Assembly (NCBI GenBank): GCA_963741565.1
Contig: CAVUIK010000003.1
Span: 1 to 64,000, forward strand
Source of the DNA: Ga0077555 sp963741565
GTDB lineage: Bacteria; Pseudomonadota; Alphaproteobacteria; Rhizobiales; Hyphomicrobiaceae
Direction: 5' to 3'
Length of the DNA stretch: 64,000 nt
Shown piece after piece: positions 1-9,468 of this stretch. The number at the start of each line of letters is the position of its first letter. The stretch's first letter is position 1. The notes under the pieces were generated by a model. The model was not told the DNA's origin and ran no database searches. It worked only from the letters and a program-made list of their open reading frames with translations. The translations under genes and the position numbers were made by a program.

Positions 1-488
1 GCCGGCACGAGCGCCTTCGCTTGGTCCGGCCTCGCACGCTGCTCTATGCGGGACTTTTTGCAGTCGTTGGGCTGATCATGCTTGCAGCCTGGTTCCACCG
101 CTCCATCCTCGAGGTCAATGCGTTGGCCGACCGCGCGCCGCCGTTCGTGCTGCTCACCGACGGCAGCATTCGCAATGGTTACACAGTAAAGATCCTCAAC
201 AAACTGCATGAGCCGCGCACGTTCACGGTAACTGCCCAAGGGTTACCCGGGGCACGACTTGCAATCGTCGGTGGCGATGGCGACGCTGCGGTACGTGTCC
301 GGGTGGAAACGGACACGCTCAGAGAGTTGCGGGTTTTCGTGTCGCTGCCGGCCAGTGAGCTGAGCCATCTCGCCGACCACAACAGCACACCGTTCGAGCT
401 GGTGGTCCGCGATGTGGGGTCGGGCACCGTGACGACGCGCAGAACGAGCTTCAAGGCTCCCAATCCACGATCGGGAGGAGGTCGATGA
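1..488 (+). CDS. fixG: FixG/CcoG cytochrome c oxidase accessory protein, C-terminal part (partial)
   Basis: This is the C-terminal end of the membrane ferredoxin-like protein FixG (CcoG), which takes part in copper delivery and assembly of cbb3-type cytochrome oxidase. The frame is open from base 3, so the gene starts outside the window and the ferredoxin part is not seen. Visible are the LVRPRT stretch, one membrane helix (roughly codons 13-30 of the visible part) and the beta-rich periplasmic C-terminal domain usual in the family. Its stop codon overlaps the fixH start (ATGA), so the two are translationally coupled. The fixGHIS order that follows makes the call secure. The oxidase genes fixNOQP are probably just to the left, outside the window. 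Confidence 0.9.
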   Translation, partial: RHERLRLVRPRTLLYAGLFAVVGLIMLAAWFHRSILEVNALADRAPPFVLLTDGSIRNGYTVKILNKLHEPRTFTVTAQGLPGARLAIVGGDGDAAVRVRVETDTLRELRVFVSLPASELSHLADHNSTPFELVVRDVGSGTVTTRRTSFKAPNPRSGGGR

Positions 489-994
489 GGGACAGCCTGG
501 AATGTCCAAAGCCGCCGCCAGCCCTGCTTGAGGGTCGGCACGTATTGGCGATGCTAATTGCATTTTTTGCGGTGATCTTGGGGGTCAACGGATATTTCCT
601 GGTGTCCGCGCTCAGAACACATTCCGGGATCGTTGCGATCGAGCCCTATCGCAAGGGGTTGGCGTACAATGCGCGGATCGCGGCCGGTGACCGGCAGAGC
701 GCACTCGGTTGGCGCGAGACAGTCACGGTGACACGCAATGGAACGGTCTCCGTGCGCATCTCGGACCATGATGGGATACCCGTGCCCGGGCTGGCGGTTA
801 CAGGTGTGCTTGGACGGCCATCGACGTCCGGCAACGACAGACTCCTCCAGCTGCGGGAGGACGACGGCCGGTACATTGCGGTTGGCTCGGAACTCGCCGA
901 CGGCAGTTGGATCGTGTCGGTCGAAGCGCGGATATCCATCAAGGATGCGGAGCCGGTTTATCGCGCGAGGAGGCGGATATGGCTCAAACCTTGA
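485..994 (+). CDS. fixH: FixH family protein, cbb3 oxidase assembly
   Basis: FixH (CcoH) is a small membrane protein needed for cbb3 oxidase assembly. The 169-residue protein has a single N-terminal membrane helix at about residues 20-42, followed by a periplasmic domain with the conserved GxNGYF-type segment just after the helix and the NARI/LGW segment typical of FixH. It starts inside the stop of fixG and overlaps the start of fixI by 16 bases, as in other rhizobial fixGHIS operons. Regulation by FixK/FNR is likely from the family, but the operon promoter is outside the window. Confidence 0.93.
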   Translation: MRDSLECPKPPPALLEGRHVLAMLIAFFAVILGVNGYFLVSALRTHSGIVAIEPYRKGLAYNARIAAGDRQSALGWRETVTVTRNGTVSVRISDHDGIPVPGLAVTGVLGRPSTSGNDRLLQLREDDGRYIAVGSELADGSWIVSVEARISIKDAEPVYRARRRIWLKP

Positions 995-3184
995 ACGTTG
1001 GCCGATTGCGTGAGACGGAACCAAGTACAGCCGCAGCTACCGAGGAGCTTGTCACCTTTACGCTCGCCGTAGAGAATATGCATTGTGGCGGTTGCATGCG
1101 AAAAATCGAGGACGCGCTGGTCTCACTTTCAGGTGTCACCAGCGCACGCGTAAACCTCTCCGCGCGGCGCGTCGTCGTCGGCGCTACGGGTCAGTCGATC
1201 GATGCCGAGCAACTGATCGCGACGCTGCGGGGCGTGGGCTTTGCCGCCAGATCGCTACGCGAAACGCCACATTCGCGCGAGAAGCGGCACGACCTGGATT
1301 ATCTGAAGCGTCTCGGCGTCGCGGGCTTTGCGGCAGCGAACATCATGCTGCTCTCCGTTTCGGTTTGGTCCGGGCACGCAAGCGACATGCCCGCATCGCT
1401 GCAATCCATGTTTCACTGGCTGTCAGCCGCCGTTGCGCTGCCAGCCATCGCCTATGCCGGGCAACCGTTCTTTGCTTCGGCCCGTTCAGCGCTTGCCGCT
1501 CGAAGCCTGAATATGGACGTGCCGATCTCTCTGGGTGTCACGCTTGCAACCGTGATGAGTCTCTATCAGACGGCGCGCGGCAGCGAGCAGGTCTATTTCG
1601 ATGCGGCGATTACGCTGTTGTTCTTCCTACTCGTCGGTCGCGCGCTCGATCAGCGTATGCGACAGCGCGCGACTAGCGCGGCAGAAAACCTGCTCGGTCT
1701 CGCCACGCCATCAACATCGGTCATTACCGCGGGCGGTACGATCCGACGCATCCCGACTTCACACGTCTCACCGGGACAACGTATAATTGTAGCGGCTGGC
1801 GAGCGCATTCCCGTCGACGCCGTCATCACACATGGCGCGAGTGAGATCGATGAGAGTTCTCATCACGGGTGAAAGCCGGCCTCGGCGTGCGGTTGTCGGT
1901 GACCAACTCTATTGCGGCACGATCAACCTTGGCGCTCCGATAAAGGCGGAAGCGACAGCCGTTGCCGCAAATACGCTGCTCGCCGAGATCGCGCGCTTGA
2001 TGGCAACAGCCGAGCAGGCGCGCGGGCGATACGTTCGGCTTGCCGATCGCGCTGCGCGTCTGTACGCCCCAGCGGTGCATGTGTTGGGGGCGGCTACGTT
2101 TGCAGGCTGGATGCTCGCTGGCCAAGGCTGGGAACCGGCGCTGACGGCCGCCATCGCCGTACTCATCATCACCTGCCCGTGTGCCTTGGCACTCGCTGTA
2201 CCGACCGTCCAAGTGGTTGCGACCAGTCGACTGTTTGGCTATGGCATTGTTCTCAAGACGCCGGATGGGCTTGAGCGGCTTGCCGAGGTCGACACTATCG
2301 TGCTCGACAAGACGGGAACGCTGACACTCGGGGAGCCGCGCCTGACAAATATTAGCGCAGCATCCGATGCGATGCTTGCCCGTGCTGCCGCCCTCGCATC
2401 GCAAAGCAGACACCCTTATGCGCGAGCCGTAATGCGCGAAGCCGGTGTACGCGGGCTGGCAGTGCCCAGTGTGGCGAACGTGAGCGAGGCGGCTGGCGCG
2501 GGTCTCACGGCATGGATCGGTGACCAGGAATTGCGGCTCGGATCAGCCGAGCACTGCGGCGCAACCGGGGCCGGCGACATCGAGCAGTCTCTCTGGTTCC
2601 GCGACGGGGACGTCGGACCGATCGGGTTGCCACTGACGGACGTTTTGCGCCCCGATGCGCCAGCTGTCATCGCCACGCTGCAAGCCGCCGGTTACACTGT
2701 CGAGATCCTGTCGGGTGACCAGCCGTCAGCTGTCGAGGCTGTCGCGCGGGCCGCGGGAATCCGTACGTGGCGCGCTAGTCAACGACCGGCCGACAAGAGC
2801 CAGCACATCGGCGAACTCGCCGCTGCCGGCCATAAGGTGCTAATGGTCGGCGACGGCCTCAACGACGCTCCGGCATTGGCTGCAGGCCACGCCTCACTAT
2901 CGCCGGCGAATGCCGCCGACATCAGCCAGACCGCCGCCGATGCGGTCTTCCAAGGCGAGTCGCTGGCGCCAATCGTCCAGGCACTGGTTGTGGCAAAGGC
3001 TGCACGCCGCCGCGCGCTCGAGAACTTCGCAATTGCAATTGGGTACAACCTTCTGTTCGTGCCGCTGGCCGTAGTTGGTCTCGTAACGCCGCTGATCGCG
3101 GCAATCGCCATGTCGGCCTCGTCCATGGCCGTGACGGCAAACGCAATGCGGCTTGCGCGGAAAACCGGGGAGGCGGTCCGATGA
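979..3184 (+). pseudogene. fixI: FixI/CcoI copper-translocating P1B-type ATPase, frameshifted
   Basis: This is the copper-exporting P-type ATPase that supplies copper for cbb3 oxidase. The start is the ATG at 979, inside fixH. Features in order: a heavy-metal-associated domain with CGGC at residues 36-39, membrane helices, the TGES actuator motif, the CPC metal site in TCPCALALA, the phosphorylation site DKTGTLT, and GDGLNDAPAL near the C-terminus. The first frame stops at 1872. An extra T at about 1857-1858 breaks the DES-LITGES segment; removing it joins the two halves into one full-length FixI of about 735 residues. No other lesion is visible, so a sequencing error is the simplest explanation. 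The stop overlaps the fixS start. Confidence 0.9.
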
Positions 3185-3393
3185 CCGTGCTTGCATGGCT
3201 CGTCCCCGTGGCGCTCGGCCTCGGTGGCTTAGGTCTTGCGGCGTTCCTTTGGTCGCTGCGTTCGGGTCAATATGACGATCTCGAAGGTGCGGGATGGCGG
3301 GCCCTCGATGATGAGATCCCTCGTGCACGGCCGCTCGACTTAGCGCGCTCGATTCCGGCAGGAGGAAACAATCCGAGAGGTGACGCGTCATGA
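3181..3393 (+). CDS. fixS: FixS/CcoS cbb3-type cytochrome oxidase assembly protein
   Basis: This is a 70-residue protein with one N-terminal membrane helix (about residues 3-26) followed by SGQYDDLEGxxWRxLxDE, the hallmark of CcoS/FixS. The family is required for insertion of cofactors, including the binuclear heme-copper centre, into CcoN. It overlaps the end of fixI by four bases (ATGA) and its stop overlaps the next start. The C-terminal tail of about 25 residues is longer than in many homologues and lacks recognisable motifs. Confidence 0.93.
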   Translation: MTVLAWLVPVALGLGGLGLAAFLWSLRSGQYDDLEGAGWRALDDEIPRARPLDLARSIPAGGNNPRGDAS

Positions 3394-4199
3394 CCGGAGA
3401 CAATCGGTCTGGTACGCCGGGCGTGGTGATCGATACCGTGCCGGTCCCCCGTCGCGTACCGTTCGATGCGCCCTGGAATTGGCTGAGTGCCGGGTGGCGC
3501 GACCTTTGGCGAATTCCGGGCATTAGTCTCACGTATGGCGCGGCAGTCACTGTTGCTGTCGGCATGCTCGTTCTCGGCCTCGCACGACTTGAGGCGCTGT
3601 CCGCCGTGTTGGCTTTGGTCGGCGGCTTCCTCCTGATCGGCCCATTGCTCGCCATCGGCCTCTATGAGGCGAGCCGCCGTCTCGCGCGCAATCAGGATGT
3701 AACCTTGAACGATGTCGCGTGGAGTTGGCTCGGCGTGCGTGGACAACTGGGGTTCTTTGGTGCGTTGCTCTTGTTTGCCTATCTGGTGTGGTTGCAACTG
3801 GCGTTTCTTTTGCTGATGCTGTTTCTGGGAGATGCAGGGTTGCCACCGCCGAGTGCATTCATGCACGCCCTGCTTTTCACACCACGTGGGCTTGGATTGC
3901 TGGTCGTCGGCACGACGGTTGGAGCCGTCCTGGCGGCGCTTATATTCTCGATTTCGGTGTTCGCCATTCCATTACTGCTTGTACTGAGGCTGGATGCCGT
4001 CACTGCGGCGCGGGCAAGCCTTGCTGCGGTCGCATGCAACCCAAAGCCTCTGACATTGTGGGCAGCGCTCATCGTCGTCATCATGGCGGCTGGCTTTGCC
4101 ACATTTCTCGTTGGCCTCGTCATCGCCTTCCCACTGGTCGGCCATGCCACATGGCACGCTTACGTAGATGTCTATGGCGAGTCCGCTGACACCGGTTGA
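3390..4199 (+). CDS. DUF2189 family integral membrane protein
   Basis: This 269-residue membrane protein belongs to the DUF2189 family. The N-terminal cytoplasmic part contains the WNWLSAGWRDLWRIPGISLTYGA segment that precedes the first helix in this family. About six hydrophobic helices follow (near residues 48-68, 75-95, 123-150, 165-195, 215-245). It is coupled to fixS by an ATGA overlap, so it is the last gene of the fixGHIS operon. DUF2189 genes are often found beside cbb3 oxidase genes in alphaproteobacteria. A role in oxidase assembly or micro-oxic respiration is inferred from context only. Confidence 0.85.
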   Translation: MTGDNRSGTPGVVIDTVPVPRRVPFDAPWNWLSAGWRDLWRIPGISLTYGAAVTVAVGMLVLGLARLEALSAVLALVGGFLLIGPLLAIGLYEASRRLARNQDVTLNDVAWSWLGVRGQLGFFGALLLFAYLVWLQLAFLLLMLFLGDAGLPPPSAFMHALLFTPRGLGLLVVGTTVGAVLAALIFSISVFAIPLLLVLRLDAVTAARASLAAVACNPKPLTLWAALIVVIMAAGFATFLVGLVIAFPLVGHATWHAYVDVYGESADTG

Positions 4200-4343
4200 G
4201 ACGAGGCATGACAGCGATGCCTGATGCGACGACCTGCCAGCTGAACATGACCCCACTCATTGGTCTGGGTCAGATATACAATGCAAAACAGATCCATCGG
4301 CTGGCGACGAGCCGCAAGAGGGTGGGGCATGCAAGACATTTGA

Positions 4344-4556
4344 GAGCGCGGCGCGGTTGCGTTGTCACAGCTCCTATCAGTGATCTTGGCCGTGCTGGTA
4401 GCGACCGCCATTGCCGGATAGGGCAGCGCGCTGTTTTTCGCCATTGCGGCCTGCGCAACCGTACCGGGGTTCGCACTTCAGCGCATGTTCCCGGGCAGCC
4501 GGTTGCTCTGGATTGCCTTCGTCCGGCGGCGCCCTAGATACCTTTGGGAAGCTTAG
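4344..4556 (+). pseudogene. Possible decayed small membrane-protein gene with an internal stop
   Basis: The 330-base stretch after the DUF2189 gene has no intact gene. One frame encodes two hydrophobic segments, ALSQLLSVILAVLVATAIAG and then SALFFAIAACATVPGFALQ, ending in FVRRRP, interrupted only by an in-frame TAG at 4419. No clear start codon or ribosome binding site precedes it. This could be a broken small membrane protein or a chance hydrophobic frame. Its end overlaps the flavin reductase gene on the other strand. No family is recognised. Confidence 0.25.
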
Positions 4557-5076
4557 AGGCCATCATCTTCCTTCTGTCGAGCCTGCGTCCGTCGACGATG
4601 AACGTGCCATCGCCAACTGCGTGAACCGTCCGCCTTTCCTTGCGCTCGGTATCCACATATGCAGCAACCGCCTCCAGCACGACGATGTTGTGCCTGTCGA
4701 CCAAGTCGACAACTTTGCACTCGATGTTCGCCAGGCACTCCTCGATCAATGGTGCCTTCACGAGCTTGCCGGGCACGGCCGTGAGCTGGAACTTGGCGAA
4801 CTTGTCGGTATTGATACCCGAGCACGTTCCGATGCCGACTACCCTGTCCAGTAGGTCGACAGTCGGAATGGCGATCACGCACTCCCTGGTTCTCCGCAAG
4901 GCCGCGAACGAATGATTCCACGCGCCCGTGGTGATGGCGAACATTGGGGTGAAGCCGAGCACCATGGTCCACGAGATGGTCATGGCGTTGCACTTGTTCC
5001 CATCGAATGTCGTCACGAGGACCACGGGCCCCGGCTCAATGAGCGTGAAAACTCTGTTCAGCTTCAACTCGCGCAT
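4534..5076 (-). CDS. Flavin reductase family protein (DIM6/NTAB)
   Basis: This 180-residue protein has the flavin reductase-like FMN-binding split-barrel fold. Typical segments are PGPVVLVTT, NAMTISWTMVLGFTPMFAITTGAWNHS (the FMN-binding region) and TREC. Such proteins supply reduced flavin to two-component monooxygenases or act as stand-alone flavoproteins. The start at 5076 is preferred because GGGAGG lies about six bases upstream; the open frame runs further upstream to 5316 but with no family similarity. The gene is divergent from the acyl-CoA-dehydrogenase-like gene at 5463, which could be its monooxygenase partner. Confidence 0.85.
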   Translation of the reverse strand: MRELKLNRVFTLIEPGPVVLVTTFDGNKCNAMTISWTMVLGFTPMFAITTGAWNHSFAALRRTRECVIAIPTVDLLDRVVGIGTCSGINTDKFAKFQLTAVPGKLVKAPLIEECLANIECKVVDLVDRHNIVVLEAVAAYVDTERKERRTVHAVGDGTFIVDGRRLDRRKMMASKLPKGI

Positions 5077-5462
5077 GCAAGCACCTCCCGACAACGTGGC
5101 GCGATCATACGCAATAATATGGAGGTCGCCTCGAATTCGCCGACAGCGGAACAAGAGGCACATTGCTAAGAACCGTCTGCATTCGGCGCAGTAATATATT
5201 TGCGAGCGTCGGGCGCCCGCGATGGCGCTGGCGAGTGTCATCATCAACCAAGCCGGCAGACGGGGGACGAGCTGCCTCCGGGGCATCATCCCGTTAGCGG
5301 TCGGCCGTCGAACCACCTTTAAACGATTCAGCCACTCAGTCGATGCGTCGGCTTTCAGGCAATAACGCGTTTGACGTCCGCCGCTAACGGACGAGATGAC
5401 GATTGAGTTATCCCAGTCTTTGCTTCACGCTTTGCCTCGACACTTTTGCAACAGGCGGCATC
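5077..5462. other. Divergent intergenic region with an inverted repeat
   Basis: These 386 bases separate the flavin reductase (minus strand) from the acyl-CoA-dehydrogenase-like gene (plus strand), so they should hold both promoters. No convincing ORF is present. The 10-base arms CCGTTAGCGG (5291-5300) and CCGCTAACGG (5381-5390) are perfect inverted repeats about 80 bases apart and could be paired operator half-sites or chance. No sigma-70 promoter could be assigned with confidence. Confidence 0.4.
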
Positions 5463-6644
5463 ATGAACACTCTGAGCGCCAAGGGGCGCGACTACCTGCA
5501 GCGAGCGCATGACCTCGGCCCGGCCATCGATGCGGCAGCCGACGAGATCGAACGCTTGCGCGACCTGCCGGCACCTCTGTTCGCCGCGTTGCGCGAGTCC
5601 GGCCTGTTCCGCTTGGTGCAGCCGGCCGACTACGGCGGTGTCGAGCTCGATCCGCCGTCGCTGGTCCAGGTCATCGAGGAGGTCGCGCGCCACGATGCCA
5701 GCACCGCCTGGTGCCTGGGCCAGACCAATATCTGCGCGCTGACGGCAGCCTACCTGGCGCCCGATGTGGTGCGGGAGATCTTCGGCGCTGACACCGGTAT
5801 CCTGGCCTGGGGGCCGGGCCCCGGTCAGGCGGTCGTGACCGAAGGCGGTTATCGAGTGACCGGAAACTTCGACTTCGCAAGCGGTAGCCGGCTCGCGAAC
5901 TGGCTCGGCGCGCATGTGCCGGTGATCGAGGCCGACGGCACAAAGCGCGTCGGCCGCGACGGCAAGCCCGTCAGTACGACCATGTACTTTCGCAAGAGCA
6001 GCGCCGACGTGCGCGACACATGGCACACCCTCGGCCTGCGCGGCACAGGCAGCGACAGTTACGCCGTCAAGGACTTGTTCGTGCCGGAAGCCTACAGCAT
6101 GGTCCGGGACGGCTCAGCCAAACGGCGGGTCAAGGGCGAGCTCTACGTCTTCACGCCGAGCACATTATACGCGTCGTGTTTCGCCGGCATCGCGCTCGGT
6201 ATTGCGCGCAGCGTGCTGACCGCCTTCGTGACCGACGCGGCCGGCGCGGTGCCGCGTGGCGGCAGCCGCAGCCGAGCGGACAATAATGTCATGCAGTCGC
6301 ACGTCGGATTGTCCGAAGCGCGGCTCCGGGCAGCACGCACGTTCCTACTCACCACGGTCACGGAAACCTGGGAGGCCGCCCGTGGTCACGATGAACTCAG
6401 CACGGATCAACTGCTCTCGATCCGCATGGCCTCCACGTTCGCTATCCAATCGGCACGTGAGGTCGTTGCGACACTCTATGGCGCTGCGGGTGCCATGGCG
6501 ATTTTCAACTCTCGCCCCTTTGAGCGGCGGTTTCGCGACATCCACACGGTGACGCAGCAAATTCAGGGACATCCCGAGCATTTCGAGACGGTGGGCCAAG
6601 TCCTGCTGGGGCGCAAGCCGGACCGGCCGCTGTTTACGTTCTGA
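5463..6644 (+). CDS. Acyl-CoA dehydrogenase-like flavoprotein (possible flavin-dependent monooxygenase)
   Basis: This 393-residue protein has the acyl-CoA dehydrogenase fold in the subfamily that includes two-component flavin monooxygenases (HsaA, DszC, HpaB-like). Visible features are the helical N-terminal domain with LFRLVQPADYGG, the segment ASTAWCLGQTN, the beta domain with GYRVTGNFDFASGSRLANW, LGLRGTGS, and a C-terminal helical bundle ending RRFRDIHTVTQQIQ. The catalytic glutamate pattern of true acyl-CoA dehydrogenases is not obvious. The ATG at 5463 begins the conserved region. The divergent flavin reductase could supply reduced flavin; the substrate is unknown. Confidence 0.8.
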   Translation: MNTLSAKGRDYLQRAHDLGPAIDAAADEIERLRDLPAPLFAALRESGLFRLVQPADYGGVELDPPSLVQVIEEVARHDASTAWCLGQTNICALTAAYLAPDVVREIFGADTGILAWGPGPGQAVVTEGGYRVTGNFDFASGSRLANWLGAHVPVIEADGTKRVGRDGKPVSTTMYFRKSSADVRDTWHTLGLRGTGSDSYAVKDLFVPEAYSMVRDGSAKRRVKGELYVFTPSTLYASCFAGIALGIARSVLTAFVTDAAGAVPRGGSRSRADNNVMQSHVGLSEARLRAARTFLLTTVTETWEAARGHDELSTDQLLSIRMASTFAIQSAREVVATLYGAAGAMAIFNSRPFERRFRDIHTVTQQIQGHPEHFETVGQVLLGRKPDRPLFTF

Positions 6645-6764
6645 TGCTGAGAGGCAATTCAATGCAGGAGGCTGACCGGTAAGCAGCACGCGAGCGAGTG
6701 CTGGCACTGTAAGGGACATCTGCACCGGCTCGTGGCTGCAGCGTGGAGGCCTGAACTTCGTCCT

Positions 6765-9468
6765 CTATTGGTCGGGACAGAGCGCTGACGGAACCAACGA
6801 AAGTACGGCGCGCCGGAGGCTCGGGTCGGCCGGATCGGTTTCGATCCGGAAACCGAGATCGCGGCACATCGTCAGCATCGTCGTATTTTCGGCGAGGATC
6901 TCGCCAAAAAGCTCGCCAATGCCATCCTGACGTGCGAACTCAATCAGCAGCTGCATGAGCTGCCAGCCGAGGCCTCGCCCCTTCAGATCTGTCGCAACGA
7001 TCACGGCGAACTCCGCGCGCTGGCGATCGGGATCCGCGGCAAGTCTCGATACGCCGAGCAAGTCGTTGCCGGTGTGGTCCATGGCGACGAATGCCATGTC
7101 TCGTCCGTAGTCGATTTGGGTCAATCTCGCGATCGCTTTATGCGACAAATGCGGGCGCGCAATGAAGAAGCGCAGGCGCATATCGTCAGCGCTCAACCGC
7201 GACGTGAAGCTGCCGTAGCGCAACTCGTCATCGGGCCGGATCGGCCGCAGCGTGATCGAGCCGACATTCGGAAGATTTACGCGACGGACCCATTCGGAGG
7301 GATAGGGCCGGATCGAGAGTGGGCGCCGGCAAGCGTCCTCAACGCCCCCGATCACCACGCGAGCATCGAGCGCGATCACACCCGCCTCATCGGCAAGCAG
7401 CGGGTTTATGTCAAGCGCACGGATCTCGGGATGAGCAATGACGAGCGAGCTGACCAGCACCAGCGTCGATCCGATCGCATCGAAGTCGGCTCGAGGACGA
7501 TCCCGATAGCCTTCCAGCAATCGATGCACGCGCGTCTGACGCATCAGCTCGCGAGCGAGCTTCAGATCCACTGGCAGAAGTGCCAGGGCGGTATCCCGCA
7601 ACACCTCGACCCCGGTTCCACCGGCTCCGAACATCAGCATCGGCCCGAACGTGGGATCGTCGCTCATGCCGATGATCAGCTCGTGCGCGCGCGGCCGGCG
7701 GATCATCGGTTGCACGGTGAACCCGGCAACGCGCGCTGTGGGCCGCTCGCGTCGAACTCGAACTGCCATCTCCTCGGCCGCATGGATTGCTGCCGACGCG
7801 GACTCGAGCCCGAGTCGCACGCCTCCGACATCGGACTTGTGCGTTATGTCATCAGAGAGGATCTTGACAACCATCGCGCGCGCGGTTGGGAGCAGAAGTG
7901 TTGCCAGCCGGCCAACCTCGGCCGGTGTTGCCGCAATCGACGTCGGTACGGTCGAAATTCCGTAGCAGGCCAGCAGGCGCTTGGCCTCGACCTCTGAGAG
8001 CACAGGTGCGTTCCGGCGGATGGCTGCGGCGATGATGGCCTGAGCCCCAACCGTGTCGAATGTCGGATGGTCGGGCAGCGGCGGCGGTGTCTGCATCAAC
8101 TCGTCTTGTGCCCGCTTGTAGCGTACCAGCTGCATAAAACCCTCGATTGCGCCGGCAGGCGTCTCGAATGTCGGGATATTCTCATGCGCCAGCAATCGAC
8201 GCCCGTCTTGCGCGGCGCCATCGCCCAACCAGCACGTGAGAACCGGCTTGCGTTGGGGGGCTGGCGAGGCCGGTTCCTGCGTCGCGGCAATGACGGCCTT
8301 TGCGATGTCGGTGCTGGAGGTCATTGCCGTCGGGCAATTCATGACGAGGATTGCGTCTGCGCTGTCGGGGCCCATGACGCATTCCAGGGCGCGGCCATAG
8401 CGGCCCGCGTCGGCATCACCGATGATGTCGATTGGATTGCCGCGGGACCAATTGGCCGGCAAGACCTCGATCGAGGCAATCGACAAGCGCTGGAGACAGC
8501 GCTGCCAGTTGACCGTCGAAGTCGGCAAGCCGGTCGGCAGCGAGGACGCCGGCGCCGCCGCCATTGGTCACGATCAGCAGGCGCTCGCCGTCCAAGGCCG
8601 TAGATCGCGACAGCATTTCAGCGGCATTGAACAGATCCTCAAGCTCGTTCACGCGCACGATGCCCGCGCGCCGGAACGCGGCATCATAGGCAGCGTCCGA
8701 GCCTGCCATCGCCCCCGTGTGCGAAAGCGCGGCCCTGGCGCCTTCCGCATGCCGGCCGGCCTTGATGACGATCACGGGTTTGGCGCGCGCGGCACGGCGG
8801 GCTGCGGACATAAACTTTGCCGCGTGCGTGAGGTGCTCCATGTAGAGCAGGATCGCCCGGCTCTGCGTGTCGCCGGCCAGATAGTCCAGGAGATCCCCGA
8901 AATCGACGTCGGCCATGTCACCAAGCGAGATGACATGCGAGAACCCGATTCCGCGACCAGCCGCCCAATCCACAATCGCCGTAACCAGCGCGCCGGACTG
9001 CGAGACGAGCGCCAGATCGCCGGCCGGCGGGAGCCGGTGGGAGAAGCTGGCATCGAGCCCGAGGCGCGGCAACAGGAGGCCGAGGCAGTTCGGGCCCTGA
9101 ATCCGCAGCAGATTTGGACGGGCGGCGTCCAACATGGACTGGCGCAGTGCAGCGTCGATTCCTGCCGTGATGATGACCGCCGCGCGCGTACCCTTGCTGC
9201 CGAGTTGCGCGACGATGTCGGGAATGGTTGCAGGTGGCGTCGCAATGACGGCGAGGTCCGGCGTCTCGGGCAAGTCCGTGACCCGCGCATAGCTCGCGAG
9301 GCCGTCGAATATCGGCCGTTTTGGATTGACAAACCAGAGTGGTCCGGCAAAGCGGCCCCTGAGCAGATTGCGGGCAATGATATGGCCGAGACGTCCGGGT
9401 CGGTTGCTCGCACCGATCAGGACCACCGATCGGGGCGCGAGCAGGAAATCCAGGTTGCGGATGGACAT
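6765..9468 (-). pseudogene. ADP-forming acyl-CoA synthetase fused to GNAT acetyltransferase, frameshifted
   Basis: This is a protein of about 900 residues. Its order is CoA-binding domain (VVLIGASNRPGRLGHIIARN, residues 15-34), succinyl-CoA-synthetase-like domains with the phospho-histidine segment AALSHTGAMAG (His250), an ATP-grasp domain (KILSDDITHKSDVGGV, ALDINPLLA), and a C-terminal GNAT domain with KGRGLGWQLMQ. The architecture is that of the Pat/YfiQ protein acetyltransferases, which acetylate acetyl-CoA synthetase and other enzymes. Here the catalytic histidine, lost in Salmonella Pat, is kept, so synthetase activity is possible. The first frame shifts at about 8470: one extra base in the CLDR/LPANWSRGNPIDI segment breaks the gene. 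Removing it restores a continuous protein. Confidence 0.85.

Noticed and set aside
7074..7997. Long plus-strand open frame of 307 codons
   Set aside because: It is antisense to the acyl-CoA synthetase/GNAT gene and has no recognisable family; it is a GC-rich shadow frame.
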